DNA of 64,000 nt from Panorpa germanica (GCA_963678705.1 OY783209.1:19825311-19889310), one strand, 5' to 3'. Positions 20,833 to 33,607 are shown, counted from the first letter of the stretch. Program-made: numbers and translations. The notes: generated from the sequence alone by a model not told the origin.

Positions 20833-23800
20833 TCCTATATTATAATGTTCCAACTGTTTGTTTATATTCTTACTAGCTTTTACCCCCGTTGCGAGCGACG
20901 TCTGTCTTTTGTGTGTGGCTTGAACTTCATGTAAAAATTTTAATTCGACCAGAGTTTACCCCCGTCGTAAAGTGTCTTTTTGGCGTGTATATTTGAATCC
21001 AATAAAATAATTCGTAATTACAATTCATATTAAACTCTACTATAGTTTACCCCTGTCGCAAAGCGACGTCTTTTTGGCGTGTATCATTTGAATCCAATAA
21101 AATAATTCGTAATTACATTTCATATTTAACTGTTCTATTTTTAAATTAAAATAATAAATAAACTCGCACATATACATTGACACATATAAATTGACTAAAA
21201 AAATATATTTTTTTTATCAAAATAAAAAATATTTTCAATTTATGCGTTATTTGACCAACTTTTTTTCAAAATTTGAGATTTTTTTTTTCGATTCGTAAAT
21301 AAGTTGCCAAGGTTAGCCTATATACAAAATTTCAACTTTCTAGCACAATTTTTACTCTCGGCAAATACTGCCCCCCGTGCCCCCAAATAAAATTTTGAAA
21401 TTTTGAATTTTTTTTTATTAATAATATATTTAATTATTCTAGAATCCAGAATATGAACTTTCTCCAAAGTTCCCTACCGGGCCCCCGAATTTCTTGAACC
21501 CCCCCTTTTTCAATTTTTGAATTTTAAATTTTTGAGAAATGTCAGCATTGAATAGCTTAATACACATGCAAAATTTCAACTTTCTATTTTTTACGACTTA
21601 AAAGTAATACAGCAAAACAGGGATCACTTTTTTTCCAGTTTTTCCAAAATTACGGGTTTCCAGAAAATTCAGGGAAAAATCCGAGGACGCCAAAAGTCTT
21701 AGAATTTTTTTCTCTACGAAATAGGAAATTTTTAAAAACTTCTTTGGAGCCGTTTTCAAAATGCCATACAAAATTCGAACCAAACATATAAACACATAAA
21801 CATAGAAACATATAAGAATATAAATAAACACTTGGAACATTATAATATAGGACTAGCTTTTACCCCCGTCGCAAGCGACGTTTGTTTTTTATGAGTGGCT
21901 TGAATTTCATGTCAAAATTTAATTCCATTTTTAAATTTAAATAATAAATAAACTCGTCCTATATTGATTTTAAATTTAATAACAATTAATTTTTCATACA
22001 AACTGACTAAGAAAATACATTTTTTATATCAAAATAAAAAATATTTTGAATTTATGCGATATTTGGACAACTTTTTTTCAAAATTTGTGATTTTTTTTTC
22101 GATTCGTAAATAAGTTTCCAAGGCCTATATACAAAATTAAAAAAACTGATACTGATCGAGACTAAACTTTACAAATACTGCCCCCGTGTCCCCCAATAAA
22201 ATTTTGAATGTTTTTTTATTAATAATATACTTAATTATTCTAGAATCCAGAAAATGAATTTTCTTGAAAGTTCCCTACCGGGTCCCCGAATTTCTTTAAC
22301 CCCCCCCCCCTTTTTCAATTTTTGAATTTCTAATTTTTGAGAAATATCAGCATTCACAATCACAAATTTCAACTTTCTATCTTATACGAATTAAAAGTAA
22401 TACACCAAAAAAGGGATCACTTTTTTCCAGTTTTTCCAAAAATACGGGTTTCCAGGAAATTCAGGGAAAAATCCGGGGACGCCAAAAGTCTTAGAATTTT
22501 TTTCTCTACGAAATCGGAAATTTTTAACAACTTCCCTGGAGCCGTTTTCGAGATGCTATACAAAATTCGAACCAAACATATAAACACATAAACATATAAG
22601 AATATAAATATACACCTGGGACATTATAATATACTTGAGTTTACCCCCGTCGCAATGCGACGTCTTTTTGGCGTGTATCATTTAAATCCAATAAAATAAT
22701 TCGTAATTAAATTTCATATTTCACTGTTCTATTTTTAAATTGAAATAATAAATAAACTCGCGCACATATACATACATATAAATTGACTAAAAAAATATTT
22801 TTTTTTTTCAAAGTAAAAAATATTTTCAATTTATGCGTTATTTGACCAACTCTTTTTCAAAATTTTGGATTTTTTTTTTCGATTCGTAAATAAGTTACCA
22901 AGGTTAGCCTATATACAAAATTTCAACTTTCTAGCACAATTTTTACTCTCGGCAAATACTGCCCCCCGTGCCCCCAAACAAAATTTTGAAATTTTGAATT
23001 TTTTTTTATTAATAATATACTTAGTTATTCTAGAATCCAGAATATGAACTTTCTTCAAAGTTCCCTACCGGGCCCCCGAATTTCTTCAACCCCCCCTTTT
23101 TCAGTTTTTGAATTTCTAATTTTTGAGAAATGTCAGCATTGAATACCTTAATACACATGCAAAATTTAAACTTTCTATCTTTTACGAATTAAAAGTAATA
23201 CAGCAAAAAAGGGTTCACTTTTTTTCCAGTTTTTCCAAAATTACGGGTTTCCAAGAAATTCAGGGAAAAATTCGAGGACGCCAAAAGTCTTAGAATTTTT
23301 TTCTCTACAAAATAGGCAATTTTCAAAAACTTCCCTGGAGCCGTTTTCGAGATGCCATACAAAATTCGAACCAAACATATAAACACATAAACATAGAAAC
23401 ATATAAGAATATAAATAAACACTTGGAACATTATAATATACTAGCTTTTACCCCCGTCGCAAGCGACGTCTGTTTTTTGTGTGTGGCTTGAATTTCATGT
23501 CAAAATTTAATTCCATTTTTAAATTGAAATAATAAATAAACTCGACCTATATTAATTTTACATATAATAACAATTAATTTTTCATATAAACTGACCAAAA
23601 AAATATATTTTTTATATTAAAATAAAAAATATTTTCAATTTATGCGTTATTTGACCAACTTTTTTTCAAAATTTGGGATTTTTTTTGATTAGTAAATAAG
23701 TTACCAAGGTTAGCCTATATACAAAATTTCAACTTTCTAGCACCATTTTTACATTCAAAAAATATTGTCCCCCGTGCCCCCAAATAAAATTTTGAATTTT

Positions 23801-26517
23801 CTATTATTGATAATATACTTAATTATTTTAGAATTTAGAATATGAACTTTCTTTGACGTTTCCTACCAGGCCCCCGAATTTCTTCAACCCCCCCTTTTTT
23901 AATTTTTGAATTTCTAATTTTTGAGAAATGTCAGCATTGAATACCTTAATACACATGCAAAATTTCATCTTTCTATAATTTACGAATTAAAAGTAATACA
24001 GCAAAAAAGGGCTCACTTTTTTCCATTTTTTCCCAAATTACGGGTTTCCAGGAAATTCAGAGAAAAATCCGGGGATGCTAGAAGTCTTAGATTTTTTTCT
24101 CTTTAAAGTCTCTTTTAAAGTTTAAGGTTTACCCCCGTCGCAAAGCGATGTCTTTTTGGCGTGTATCATTTAAATCCAATAAAATAATTCGTAATTAAAT
24201 TTCATATTAAACTGTTCTATTTTTAAATTGAAATAATAAATAAACTCGCGCACATATACACACATATAAATTGATTAAAAAAATAATTTTTTTTTATCAA
24301 AATAAAAATTATTTTCAATTTATGCGTTAATTGACCAACTTTTTTTCAAAATTTGTGATTTTTTTTTGATTCGTAAATAAGTTACCAAGGTTAGCCTATA
24401 TACAAAATTTTAACTTTCTAGCACAATTTTTACTCTCGAAAAATACTGCCCCCGTGCCCCCCAATAAAATTTTGAAATTTTGAATTTTTTTTTATTATTA
24501 ATATACTTAATTATTCTAGAATCCAGAATATGAACTTTCTCCAAAGTTCCCTAACGGGCCCCCAAATTTCTTTAACCCCCCCTTTTTCAATTTTTGAATT
24601 TCTAATTTTTGAGAAATGTCAGCATTGAATACCTTAATACACACACCAAATTTCAGTTTTCTATCTTTTCTAGTTCGTCAGATATTTGCAAAAGTATTTT
24701 TTCGAATTTTCCAGTTTTTCCAGAATAATTTGTTCCAGGGAAATTCAGGGGAAAATTCAGGGACGTAGAAAGTCTTAGAAATTTGTCCTTTACATAATAT
24801 CAAAATTTAAAAAACTTTGTAGGCGCCGTTTAGAAGATACCATACAGATTTTGTTACCGGAAATATATATATATATATAAATATCTATGAGTTCTTATGA
24901 GTTTTCCATGTTAAATTGGAACATTACGAACATTATAATAGTAGATGATCTTATATGTTTGGTAGTGAATTTTGTATGGCAGCGCGAAAACGGCTCCAGG
25001 GAAGTTTTTAAAAATTTCCTTTTTCGTAGAGAAAAAAATTCTAAGACTTTTGGCGTCCTCGGATTTTTCCCTGAATTTCCTGGAAACCCGTAATTTTGGA
25101 AAAACTGGAAAAAAAGTGAACCCTTTTTTGCTGTATTACTTTTAATTCGTAAAAGATAGAAAGTTGAAATTTTGCATGTGTATTAAGGTATTTAATTCTG
25201 ACATTTCTCAAAAATTAGAAATTCAAAAAGTGAAAAAGGGGGGGTTGAAGAAATTCGGAGGCCCGGTAGGGAACTTTGGAGAAAGTTCATATTCTGGATT
25301 CTAGAATAATTATGTATATTATTAATAAAAAAAAATTCAAAATTCCAAAATTTTATTTGGGGGCACGGGGGCAATATTTGTCGAGAGTAAAAATTGTGCC
25401 AGAAAGTTGAAATTTTGTATATAGGCTAATCTTGGTAACTTATTTATGAATCGAAAAAAAAACACAAATTTTGAAAAAAAGTTGGTCAAATAACGCATAA
25501 ATTGAAAATATTTTTTATTTTGATAAAAAAAATATATTTTTTAGTCAATTTATATGTGTGGCGAGTTTATTTATTATTTCAATTTAAAAATAGAATTAAA
25601 TATGAAATGTAATTACGAATTATTTTATTGGATTCAAATCATACACGACAAAAGGACGTCGCATTGCGACGGGGGTAAACTCTAGGGATCTTATATTCTT
25701 ATATGTTTGGTAGTAAATTTTGTATGGCAGCGCGAAAACGGCTTCGTCAATGTTTTTGAAAATTGCCTGTTTCGTAGAGAAAATTTTTTTAAGACTTTTG
25801 GCGTCCCCGGATTTTGCCTGAATTTCCTAGAAACCCCTAATTTTGGAAAAACTGGAAAAAAAGTGAGCTTTTTTTGCTGTATTATTTTTAATTCGTAAAA
25901 GATAGAAAGTTGAAATTTTGCATGTGTATTAAGGTATTTTATGCTGACATTTCGCAAAAATTAGAAATTCAAAAATTGAAAAAGGGTGGTTGAAGAAATT
26001 CGGGGGCCCGGTAGGGAACTTTGGAGAAAGTTCATATTCTGGATTCTAGAATAATTAAGTATATTATTAATAAAAAAAAATTCAAAATTCCAAAATTTTA
26101 TTTAGGGGCACGGGGGAAGTATTTGCCGAGAGTAAAAATTGTGCCAGAAAGTTGAAATTTTGTATACAGGCTAATCTTGGTAACTTATTTACGAATCGAA
26201 AAAAAAAAACCCAAATTTTGAAAAAAAGTTGGTCAAATATTGCATAAATTGAAAATATTTTTTATTTTGTTAAAAAAAATATTTTCTTCTAGTCAATTTA
26301 TATATCATGTATATGTGCGCGAGTTTATTTATTATTTCAATTTAAACATAGAATTAAATATGAAATGTAATTACGAATTATTTTATTGGTTTCAAATCAT
26401 ACACGCCAAAAAGACTTCGCTTTGCGACGGGGGTAAACGTTACTGGAATTTAAATTTTTACATGAAGTTCAAGCCACACATAAAAGACACGTCGCTTGCG
26501 ACGGGGGTAAAAGCTAG
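20833..26517 (+). mobile_element. Helitron array nested in the BEL 3' LTR
   Basis: The insert begins 5'-TC (TCCTATATTATAATGTTCCA) and ends CTAG-3' (26514-26517). It lies precisely between A and T of the interrupted LTR without a target duplication, which is the Helitron insertion rule. A GC hairpin (GTCGCTTGCGAC) lies about a dozen bases before the CTAG end. The interior is built of about seven 0.7-1.0-kb related units: five on the minus strand (20873-21852, 21853-22634, 22639-23440, 23441-24117, about 24125-24940), then two on the plus strand (about 24946-25685 and 25686-26517). No Rep or helicase is encoded, so all units are non-autonomous. Confidence 0.85.
20873..21852 (-). mobile_element. 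Complete non-autonomous Helitron unit
   Basis: On the minus strand it runs from TCCTATATTATAATGTTCCA to GGGGGTAAAAGCTAG, with the CGTCGC/GCGACG hairpin before the end. It is the unit with both termini most clearly preserved. The next unit abuts it with no spacer at 21853. Confidence 0.75.
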
Positions 26518-26994
26518 TTAGAATATAATTTTGTATATTTTTAGTTCTTAAGTTCTGTAATAATTCTATTATTTAATCAAATATTTTATCTTTCTTTGTT
26601 ATTGAATTAACTAACAAAGTTATTGTCATTGTTACTCTGGCATTGTGTATTCGACCGTACCAGCCCGTACCAAGGACACACAGCTGGCCTGCTAAATGGT
26701 TTTTGTACCAATGTACTGTTAAAACACTATTAAAATAGTCATTATTAACTCAAACTTCATACAGTAAACATCACTAAATATCTTTAATTATTAGCTATCA
26801 TCTAGAACAGTAAACATCTAAATTATCAACTCCAACTTTCAACAGTTTAATAATTATAATAAAAGATTTTAATAGTGAATTGTATCACAGTAACATTGAT
26901 ACATATAATTATTCATTTAAGTTTCAATTATTGTAATTCGTCAAGTGTATTTGTATAATAAATGTTTTTATGTAAAATACTAGTGTTTCGCTGC
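26518..26994 (+). repeat. BEL element 3' LTR, right part
   Basis: It resumes at GAATATAATTTTGTATAT and follows the 5' LTR to TTTCGCTGC with few differences. The largest is a 2-bp shortening with substitutions near 26775 and a diverged last 40 bp. Confidence 0.88.
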
Positions 26995-27039
26995 TATTTG
27001 ATTTAAAGCAAAATAAAAAATTGTTAATAATTATTTAAT

Positions 27040-28150
27040 AACAAAAAGGTCCTTCGAGAAGTTTTTGGCGCAATCTATAGCTATCAAAGGAGTTAGATGC
27101 AATCAAGCAATCCGAGAATTGGAAACCGTCAACATCGCAGATAAGCAAACCTCAAGCTTATATAGATCCATAGGTCCAAACTCAACCAGTTGTCGTTGTG
27201 TGAAGATGTTGACTTATTAGTACTACTGACTGCGACCAATTGATAAGATTATTTATTTTTTCGAACCCAAGTTGAGCTTACTCAACAGAAATATATTCAT
27301 CGAAAAGTTTATCTGCTTATCCAAAATCATATCTTATTTTTACATGCAATAACTGGCTGCGATACTATATCAGCATTTTTCAGAAGGGGTAAAACAACAG
27401 CATTTATATTATTTGAAAAATATGATTTAATTATTTGCACAGAAGATTACCTCTTCTTTACAAGACATAATCACAAAAGGGATTTGAATTTTTCTTGCAT
27501 TTTACGGAGCTCCAAAAAAGAATTAATTGTTTAGACAAGTATTGATATTTAGGATTTGTAAAATTTACACGGAACAATAAAAGAGTGCAATTATAGCTAG
27601 TCAACCCTGGTGCCGAGTATACTATCAAGTTTAAGTATGGCTAGGCAATCAACTGGATCCAGAAGACTGAGGTTTAAACATAGTAGATAATACTTTGGAG
27701 CCAATTCAAACTTTATTCCCACCTGCTCCGGAAAGACTTCTCAAACCATCTTTTGCAATTGCAAAAAGGGTTGCAGTAAAAAATGTAGCTGTAAAAAAGT
27801 TGAGTTATTTTGTTAGTAAGTACTAATTCCCAAAACACATTCTATTTATGACATCAATGTAGAGACAACTGATGTATCTCTTTCATACATCCAGCTAGAA
27901 AAACAAAAAGAAAAAGAAAACGAATTTTATATGTTCTATGTTCATGTACCTGTTGATGTGGAATTTGATGATTATCAGTCAGAATAACATCTTCCCGAAA
28001 CCAACAATAATTAGTGCGATTTAAATTATTTTTAATAGTACAATCTTTTAATTATTACAATATTTTTTAATAAAACTTAATCAAAATATATCATGAACTG
28101 TGCCTACCGGTAACATCACATAAAAAATTCACCGAATACACTACCTTACA
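27040..28150 (+). pseudogene. Remnant of an unclassified repeat protein with GCDT and CXC motifs
   Basis: In shifting frames the sequence reads CEDVDLLVLLTA, then LHAITGCDTISAFFRRGKTT, then CNCKKGCSKKCSCKK. The last is a cysteine cluster of the tesmin/TSO1 CXC type. This order is one I associate with a large, repeat-borne arthropod protein family of unknown function. I cannot assign it to a transposase class. The family resemblance is from memory and not verified. Stops and frameshifts show it is dead. It may belong to the same element as the CCCGGTCA-ended repeat that follows. Confidence 0.5.
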
Positions 28151-28194
28151 GATGGTGCGGAAATGTGTGCATATTATGTAAAATACGACTTCTT

Positions 28195-28525
28195 CAACTT
28201 TTAGAATCGCAATATCTCAGTGATATCTCGGTGATTCTTAGAAAAAAAGTATAAGAACAATTTCTATAGATAATTTCATGATCTACAACTTTTGTCTAAT
28301 ATATTTTTATGACAAAACTTACCAATTTACCGGAAAAATTGGAAAAACCACTTTTGTTGGCCTTTGACCTTGAATAACTATTTTTGGAAGTGTGTGATCG
28401 GTAAGGACTTTTAGTATTTTGTTTGTATTACTGTCCTTAAGGTCTGTACCAACTTTCAGCTCTATGCGAATTATAGGTAATTAACGCCAATTTTATCGTC
28501 TACTTTGACCGGGCTATAATTAGTT
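28195..28525 (-). repeat. CCCGGTCA-ended repeat, copy 2
   Basis: Inverted, diverged copy of 14376-14745, ending TTTGACCGGGC. It may be the terminal part of the repeat carrying the CXC-motif remnant. Confidence 0.6.
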
Positions 28526-29440
28526 TTAAAATTTTAAAATTAAATATTTGACCTAAATATTTCAAGTTATAATCTAAAATATAATATAAATAAAATTAAT
28601 CTTAAAAATTACAATTAAAATTCTAATTAAATTAATTAATTCCAACTTTTATGCGTCATGTGATTACCTTTTTTTTTAAATATGTGATTTCTTTATTCGG
28701 TTTGTAAATCAGGAACCAAATGCAGTCTATGGATGGTGTGTTGTTAAATGTAAACAAATACAATAGCAACATTAATTACAACACACATAAGGTTTTAATA
28801 ACAATACACCAAGGCCAACAAAATTTCTTTAGCTAGCCGAATTAATTTATACAGCAACAAAAAAAAAATTATATCATAGAAGTCTAAAGACTAGGAAAAA
28901 TACAATGTTTAACAACAGAAATTGCAAATATGATTGTGTGGAATCCGATTTTAAAGCATAATAAGTTTAAAGCATACATTCACTGCTTCTAAACTACAAC
29001 TGCTATTATTAAACTTTTAGATTACAGTTAGGATATATTACTTAATTACTAAAGGCCAAGGACTTAACTGAGAAATATAACAGAGAGTAACCATCGACAA
29101 CTCTTGAACAGTTTTTTGAAGAAGTAATTTGAACTGAATATGTTTATTTATGAAGAGTACGAGAAGCCGTTGAATCATGCATTCAAGCAACTGTACAATT
29201 CTACGAATGTCTAAAGTAAGGCCATACTTCAACCAAATGCCATTCTGAAGTATTAAAATATCTAGTCTGTGAAAGCTCCGAACACACAGTCTTAACTGCT
29301 TTAACAAAAACTAGAAAAACAACAAATCTTAAAAACCCTGAAACAATTAAAAGTAATAACATAACAGCAATAAACAGCCAGCCTGAGCCCTGTTGCACAA
29401 AAAATAATTAACAAACAATTATAACAATAGATGACAGTAA
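28526..29440. other. No recognised gene
   Basis: Two overlapping minus frames at 29038-29398 are hydrophobic, but no family motif could be supported. The rest is AT-rich. Confidence 0.4.
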
Positions 29441-29449
29441 AATTTTAAA

Positions 29450-31070
29450 AACAGATTACGAAATAAACCAAAGTCATAAAATTAAAAAAATGGAAGGATT
29501 GCTAAAGATGGTAAACAAGATAAGGAAAGAAGAAAACTTACCAGAAAGCTAGAGAGTAAGTATAATAATTCCTATATACAAAACGGGAAACAGACACGAA
29601 GCCGTTCAGGAGAAGACTATCAGGATCTGAAATATAATTTCTTTAAGTATCTAGTCCTAATATTATTTAAGATATAAGTAAATAATATAGTCATTTAAAG
29701 AACAATTTTGTTTTCTTCTTTATGGTTTCTCGGGCTCTTAAAGAACAAAATGTTAAAGGTTTTGCTAAATTATTTACAAAAGAAAATCTGTCTAAAATAT
29801 TTTAATTTATAATAACAGTTTGTTAATTTTCAAAATCTTATTAGCTTAACTCTCTTAGAGTTGATCACGTAACTTCTACTATTTAATAGATAGAATAGTT
29901 GAGATTAGAACACCTTGTTCTCTTTGCCTTGAGCTAGCACCCGTGCTCGAGGATGACTTGACACTTTCAATTTATTATGAGTAATACAATATGAAAGAAA
30001 GGAATGCACGGGGGGATAGATCCTGAACGGGGAATTGCACTAATAATGAACAGGATATTTGCAGAGATAGTGCGAGGTAGACTGAAAGAAAAATTAAAAC
30101 AAAATTTCGAGCAGGATAACATTTACGCGCAGAACTATATTGTGGAAAAAGAGCTAAGGTCAAAAGGCGGAAAGAAATATGCTACGGTTATTGACCTTAG
30201 AGCAGCATTTAATAATGTGGACAGGGAAAAGCTGTGGGAATTAATGGGGAAAAAAAACTTGATGAGAATCTAATTGAACTAATTAAAGAAATTTATATTA
30301 AAACAAAAATGTGAATAAGAGTAGGGGCGAGGAGTACGAGGAGTTTAGGACGGATAAGGGTGTGAGGCAAGGTTGCCCTTTACCGCGCTATTTTTAATGT
30401 ACACATAAAAAAAAAATTATAAAGTTCCAACAAAGGAGAAGAAAAAGTAAAATGAGGAAATTTATTAATTTATGGATGTTTGATAGACTAATAACGAGAA
30501 TGATGATGTAAGGAGCAGAGATGTGGGGTTAAAAAGCGCAAGAGAAATTGAAAAGAATCTAGGAGAAATATATTAAATGGGTACTAGGCTCCACAGATGC
30601 ACGCCGGGATATATGGTAATGGTGGAGGTGAAAGGGATAATTCAAGGAGAAAATGGAAAACTATGAAAGCGAAGTCTGAAGGAAAATAAGAGAAGGGAGC
30701 AGAAAAGAGGGTGGAGGAGAATGAACGAAAAACTGATAAGAGTACTTTAACAGGAATAGAATAGCGACAGAGGAGACAGAGAGAAGAAGACACAAGTGTG
30801 GAAGAGGAGCTACAGAAAGAATGGAGAAATTACACAACAGCAAACACAATGAAAGATTCAAGAGGATTTGGGAGAGAGAGATGTTAGAATATATACGAGA
30901 AAAAGACATTAGAAACATAAAAATAATCGCAAGATTTAGATTGGGAAACAAAGAGAAAGGCAACACATACGGAGAAAACAGAAATGAAAGGATGTACAGG
31001 GTGTGCAGAAGAGAGATCGAAACGCTGGAGCATATTCATGTGATAAGGGTAGATAACGAATATTAAGACA
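29450..31070 (+). pseudogene. R1/R2-like non-LTR retrotransposon ORF2 remnant
   Basis: Broken plus-strand pieces appear in the expected order. First is NLPES then VSIIIPIYKTGNRHE (start of reverse transcriptase). Next come ALIMNRIFAEIVRGRLKEKL and VIDLRAAFNNVDREKLWELM (30004-30270), which correspond to the fingers and the first palm motif with its catalytic aspartate. Then come LITRMMM then GAEMWG (thumb region). Last is FRLGNKEKGNTYGENRNERM followed by YRVCRREIETLEHIH (30940-31050), a C-terminal zinc-finger-like motif. The YxDD region is not readable. The thumb and the CxxC-HxxxH tail resemble elements common in ants and wasps; that resemblance is recalled, not searched. Confidence 0.65.
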
Positions 31071-31724
31071 TTTAAGCTTCAGTTCAGAAAATAGAGAATT
31101 TGCGGAGAGGATAAAAGGAAGACAAGAGGTGGATGGCGGAAATAAAGCCAAAAAGAAAATAGTAAAGGAAATAGAAATAGTAAAGTAAAAGAGCCAAGGA
31201 GAAATAGTAAAGAAAGAGAAACAATGAGGAGTAGAGAGAAGAAAATATAGGAATAAGAGTATAAAAATCAAACATTGCAATTGTTAAAAAATTGTTGCAA
31301 TTATTAAAAATGTTAGAATAGTTTTAAGTAGGCTGGGTAAGTAATGAAATATAATTAAGTGATTTAATAATGAGAATGTAAAGTCTAATGACACACACAT
31401 TAAATTATTAAAAAGAAACTATAATGCAATGTTACGGACAACAGAGGGAAATTAAGAGAAAGATTGTTTGACAACAACAATTTGATAATCTTAAATGATG
31501 GTCAACACACATTGAAAAATAATTAGTCAATACTCATTGTATTTTGGAATAAAATGTACCAGGCCTGTTCAAAAAATAAGGTGAGGCAAAAATTTCGCGG
31601 GCTATGTACATTCAATTATCGATTTTTTTATTTTGTTATGTTGGTACACTCGTCTCGAACATATGTTCACAGTTTTAGCTATATAGCACATTTAGTTTGT
31701 TTGTGAGAGGCATAAAAGTTAAAA

Positions 31725-32141
31725 GTGTTTTGCGTATTTGGCGATTTTCTGCTGTCGAAAAACATGAATCAAAGAGTTTGCAATAAATTTTGTGTGAAAA
31801 ATGGAATCAAGTGCTGCAAAACACTTAAAATGTTAAAAGTGGCATACGGTGAGTCTACTTTAAGCCAAAAAAATGTTTACAAGTGGTACAAGCTTTTCAC
31901 AGAAGGTCGAGAAGATGTGAATGACGACGCTCGTCCTGGACGCCCCAGCACATCAACAACCGATGAAAATGTTGAGGAAGTGAAGAAAATTGTTATGGAG
32001 AATCGTCGAATCACTATTAGAGAAGTTGCTGAGGATGTCGGCATATGCGAAGCGTGTGGCAGTGATTTTGACCAAAAAAATCATCGCATGAGCATCGCTA
32101 AGGAATTGTTAAATGACCAACGGCCAAAAACAACACCGTAA
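31725..32141 (+). CDS. mariner transposase N-terminal fragment
   Basis: A 138-codon frame encodes the paired helix-turn-helix DNA-binding region. YGESTLSQKNVYKWYKLFTE is the first motif, followed by DARPGRPSTSTTDENVEEVK. The linker continues to FDQKNHRMSIAKELLNDQ. It then jumps across the catalytic core to a few residues before a stop. Transposases of this family bind the TIRs and cut and paste the element. The first DD of the DDD triad is absent from this frame, so the product could at most bind DNA. The start at 31725 comes from the track of open frames; the methionine at 31764 (MNQRVCNK) is equally plausible. Confidence 0.75.
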   Translation: MFCVFGDFLLSKNMNQRVCNKFCVKNGIKCCKTLKMLKVAYGESTLSQKNVYKWYKLFTEGREDVNDDARPGRPSTSTTDENVEEVKKIVMENRRITIREVAEDVGICEACGSDFDQKNHRMSIAKELLNDQRPKTTP

Positions 32142-32345
32142 TCATGCCTCAGCCACCGTATTTACCAGATTTGGCCCCCTGCGACTTTTTCCTGTTCCCA
32201 AGATTGAAGAGACCCATGAAAGGACGGCGTTTTCAGACGATTGAGGAGATACAAACCGAATCGCTGAGAGAGCTCAAGAGCATAAAAAGTGCATATCAGA
32301 ACTGCTTCGAGGATTGAAAAAAACACTGGCACAAGTGTATTATAT
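32142..32345 (+). pseudogene. mariner transposase C-terminal remnant
   Basis: After a frameshift, the sequence reads PPYLPDLAPCDFFLFPRLKR, with the last aspartate of the mariner triad in PDLAPCDFF. It continues to CFEDWKKHWHKCIISEGGYF. This is the normal C terminus of mariner transposases. The region between the N-terminal fragment and this piece is deleted by about 400 bp. Confidence 0.8.
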
Positions 32346-32444
32346 CTGAGGGGGGCTACTTTGAAGGGGACAAAATAGAAATTTATGAATAAATAAATAT
32401 TTTTTGAGAAAAATGAAAATTCTCCTTATTTTTTGAACAGACAA

Positions 32445-32445
<1 letters not shown>

Positions 32446-32510
<65 letters not shown>
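32446..32510. repeat. (TA)n microsatellite
   Basis: Uninterrupted TA dinucleotides between the mariner right end and a Helitron left end. Confidence 0.95.
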
Positions 32511-32511
<1 letters not shown>

Positions 32512-33140
32512 CTTAATATATATATTTCTTGTGTGCGTGTGTATGTGACTGAACTCCTCCTAAACGACTGGACCAATTTTGATGAAATTTTTTGTGTGTG
32601 TTCGTGGAGATTCGAGAATGGTTTAGATTTACAGTTTGGTCTACTGGAAAATGTTTTTTCAATTAATTTCTTATTTATAAGGAGTTGTTGATTTTGGAAT
32701 GTTTTACATTAGATCCGGCGGACGGCGCTATCATCGCATTCAATATTATTCTATTTCAATTTTAGTTTGTCCCGACAGATGGTGCTACGATTAATTTGAA
32801 AAAAATTTTGTTATTCAATTCATGTGCTGATTAAAATATTAAATGTAATTATTTTTTAAAGAGTTTTGAAGTGTGTATAAATAATTTTCTGAATTCAGAT
32901 GTTTTTTTAATTAATTTTTATTTGTAAGGAGTTTTTGATTTTGGAATGTTTTACATCAGATTCGACGGATGGCGCTATCATCGCATTCAATATTATTCTA
33001 TTTTAATTTTAGTTTGTCCCGACAGATAGTGCTACGATCAATTTGAAAAAGTATTTCGTTATTTTGTGTTATAATTGTGTTATTCAAGTGAAGTTGCTAA
33101 TTAAAATATTTAATGTAATTAGTAACTACTGGTTCGAATT
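32511..33140 (+). mobile_element. Helitron 5' part, copy A
   Basis: Bases 32511-32921 are nearly identical to 34332-34742; one substitution in the body and one at the terminal T are seen by eye. A segment of about 190-240 bp (GATTTTGGAATGTTTTACAT onward) is tandemly repeated at 32930-33120 with more divergence. No coding sequence and no 3' terminus are recognised here. Confidence 0.7.
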
Positions 33141-33607
33141 GAATAATTCTTTTTGTGTTGGATAGTCCAGTTATCGAGGAAGGCTATAGGCTATATAACA
33201 TCACGCTACGACCAATAGGAGCAAAGATATAGTGGTAAATGTGTAAAAAACGGAGAAATTATTTCATCTTTGAAGCCTTCCGTTGCGTGCGCCGTGAAAA
33301 CGGTTCGAAATACACAAAAAATATGTATTAAAGAATAATAGCTCTTTTAATGATCTAAAAAACAGTTTGCGATAGTATATGTCTATCTTTTAAGATTAAC
33401 TCACAAAAACCGTTTTTATGGTACCTAATTTGGTCGAAATAATTTGTTTAAGTTGTATCAACATAATAATATTAATCATTATTTAAATAAATATGTTGTT
33501 GGTTAAGAGTACTTCATTGTGAATAAAATTGTCTTTGACATAACTTAATTTCAACAAAAAACTTTAAAGATTTCAATGATAAATAATGATAAATAACTCC
33601 GAAACAA
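33141..33607. other. Noncoding sequence, probably Helitron-derived
   Basis: It contains ATCGAGGAAGGCTATAGGCT and CATCACGCTACGACCAATAG, a block I associate with repeated noncoding DNA in several insect orders. No ORF. Confidence 0.35.

Larger units (their letters stand above)
15107..26994 (+). mobile_element. BEL/Pao LTR retrotransposon, split by a Helitron array
   Basis: A 542-bp 5' LTR (15107-15648) and a 3' LTR of the same summed length (20768-20832 plus 26518-26994) flank a leader, one long gag-pol ORF and a pol tail. LTRs begin TGGTTAAGAACGC. Just before the 3' LTR is the purine-rich GCGCGGGAGTA, which resembles BEL polypurine tracts. A clear target duplication was not found. Removing the Helitron at 20833-26517 restores the 3' LTR, which shows the insertion order. 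Confidence 0.88.
31559..32448 (+). mobile_element. mariner element with internal deletion
   Basis: The ends carry inverted CTGTTCAAAAAATAAGG (31565-31584 and 32421-32441) within longer imperfect repeats, flanked by TA at 31557-31558 and 32449-32450. The element is 890 bp, about 400 bp shorter than typical mariners of about 1.3 kb. The right side abuts a (TA)n tract. Confidence 0.82.

Noticed and set aside
29038..29398. Chemoreceptor-like exon on the minus strand
   Set aside because: Hydrophobic composition only; no receptor signature, and the frame is broken.
32340..32576. Frames rich in Tyr-Ile repeats at (TA)n tracts (also 34209-34397 and 54594-54887)
   Set aside because: They are translations of the TA microsatellite and not genes.
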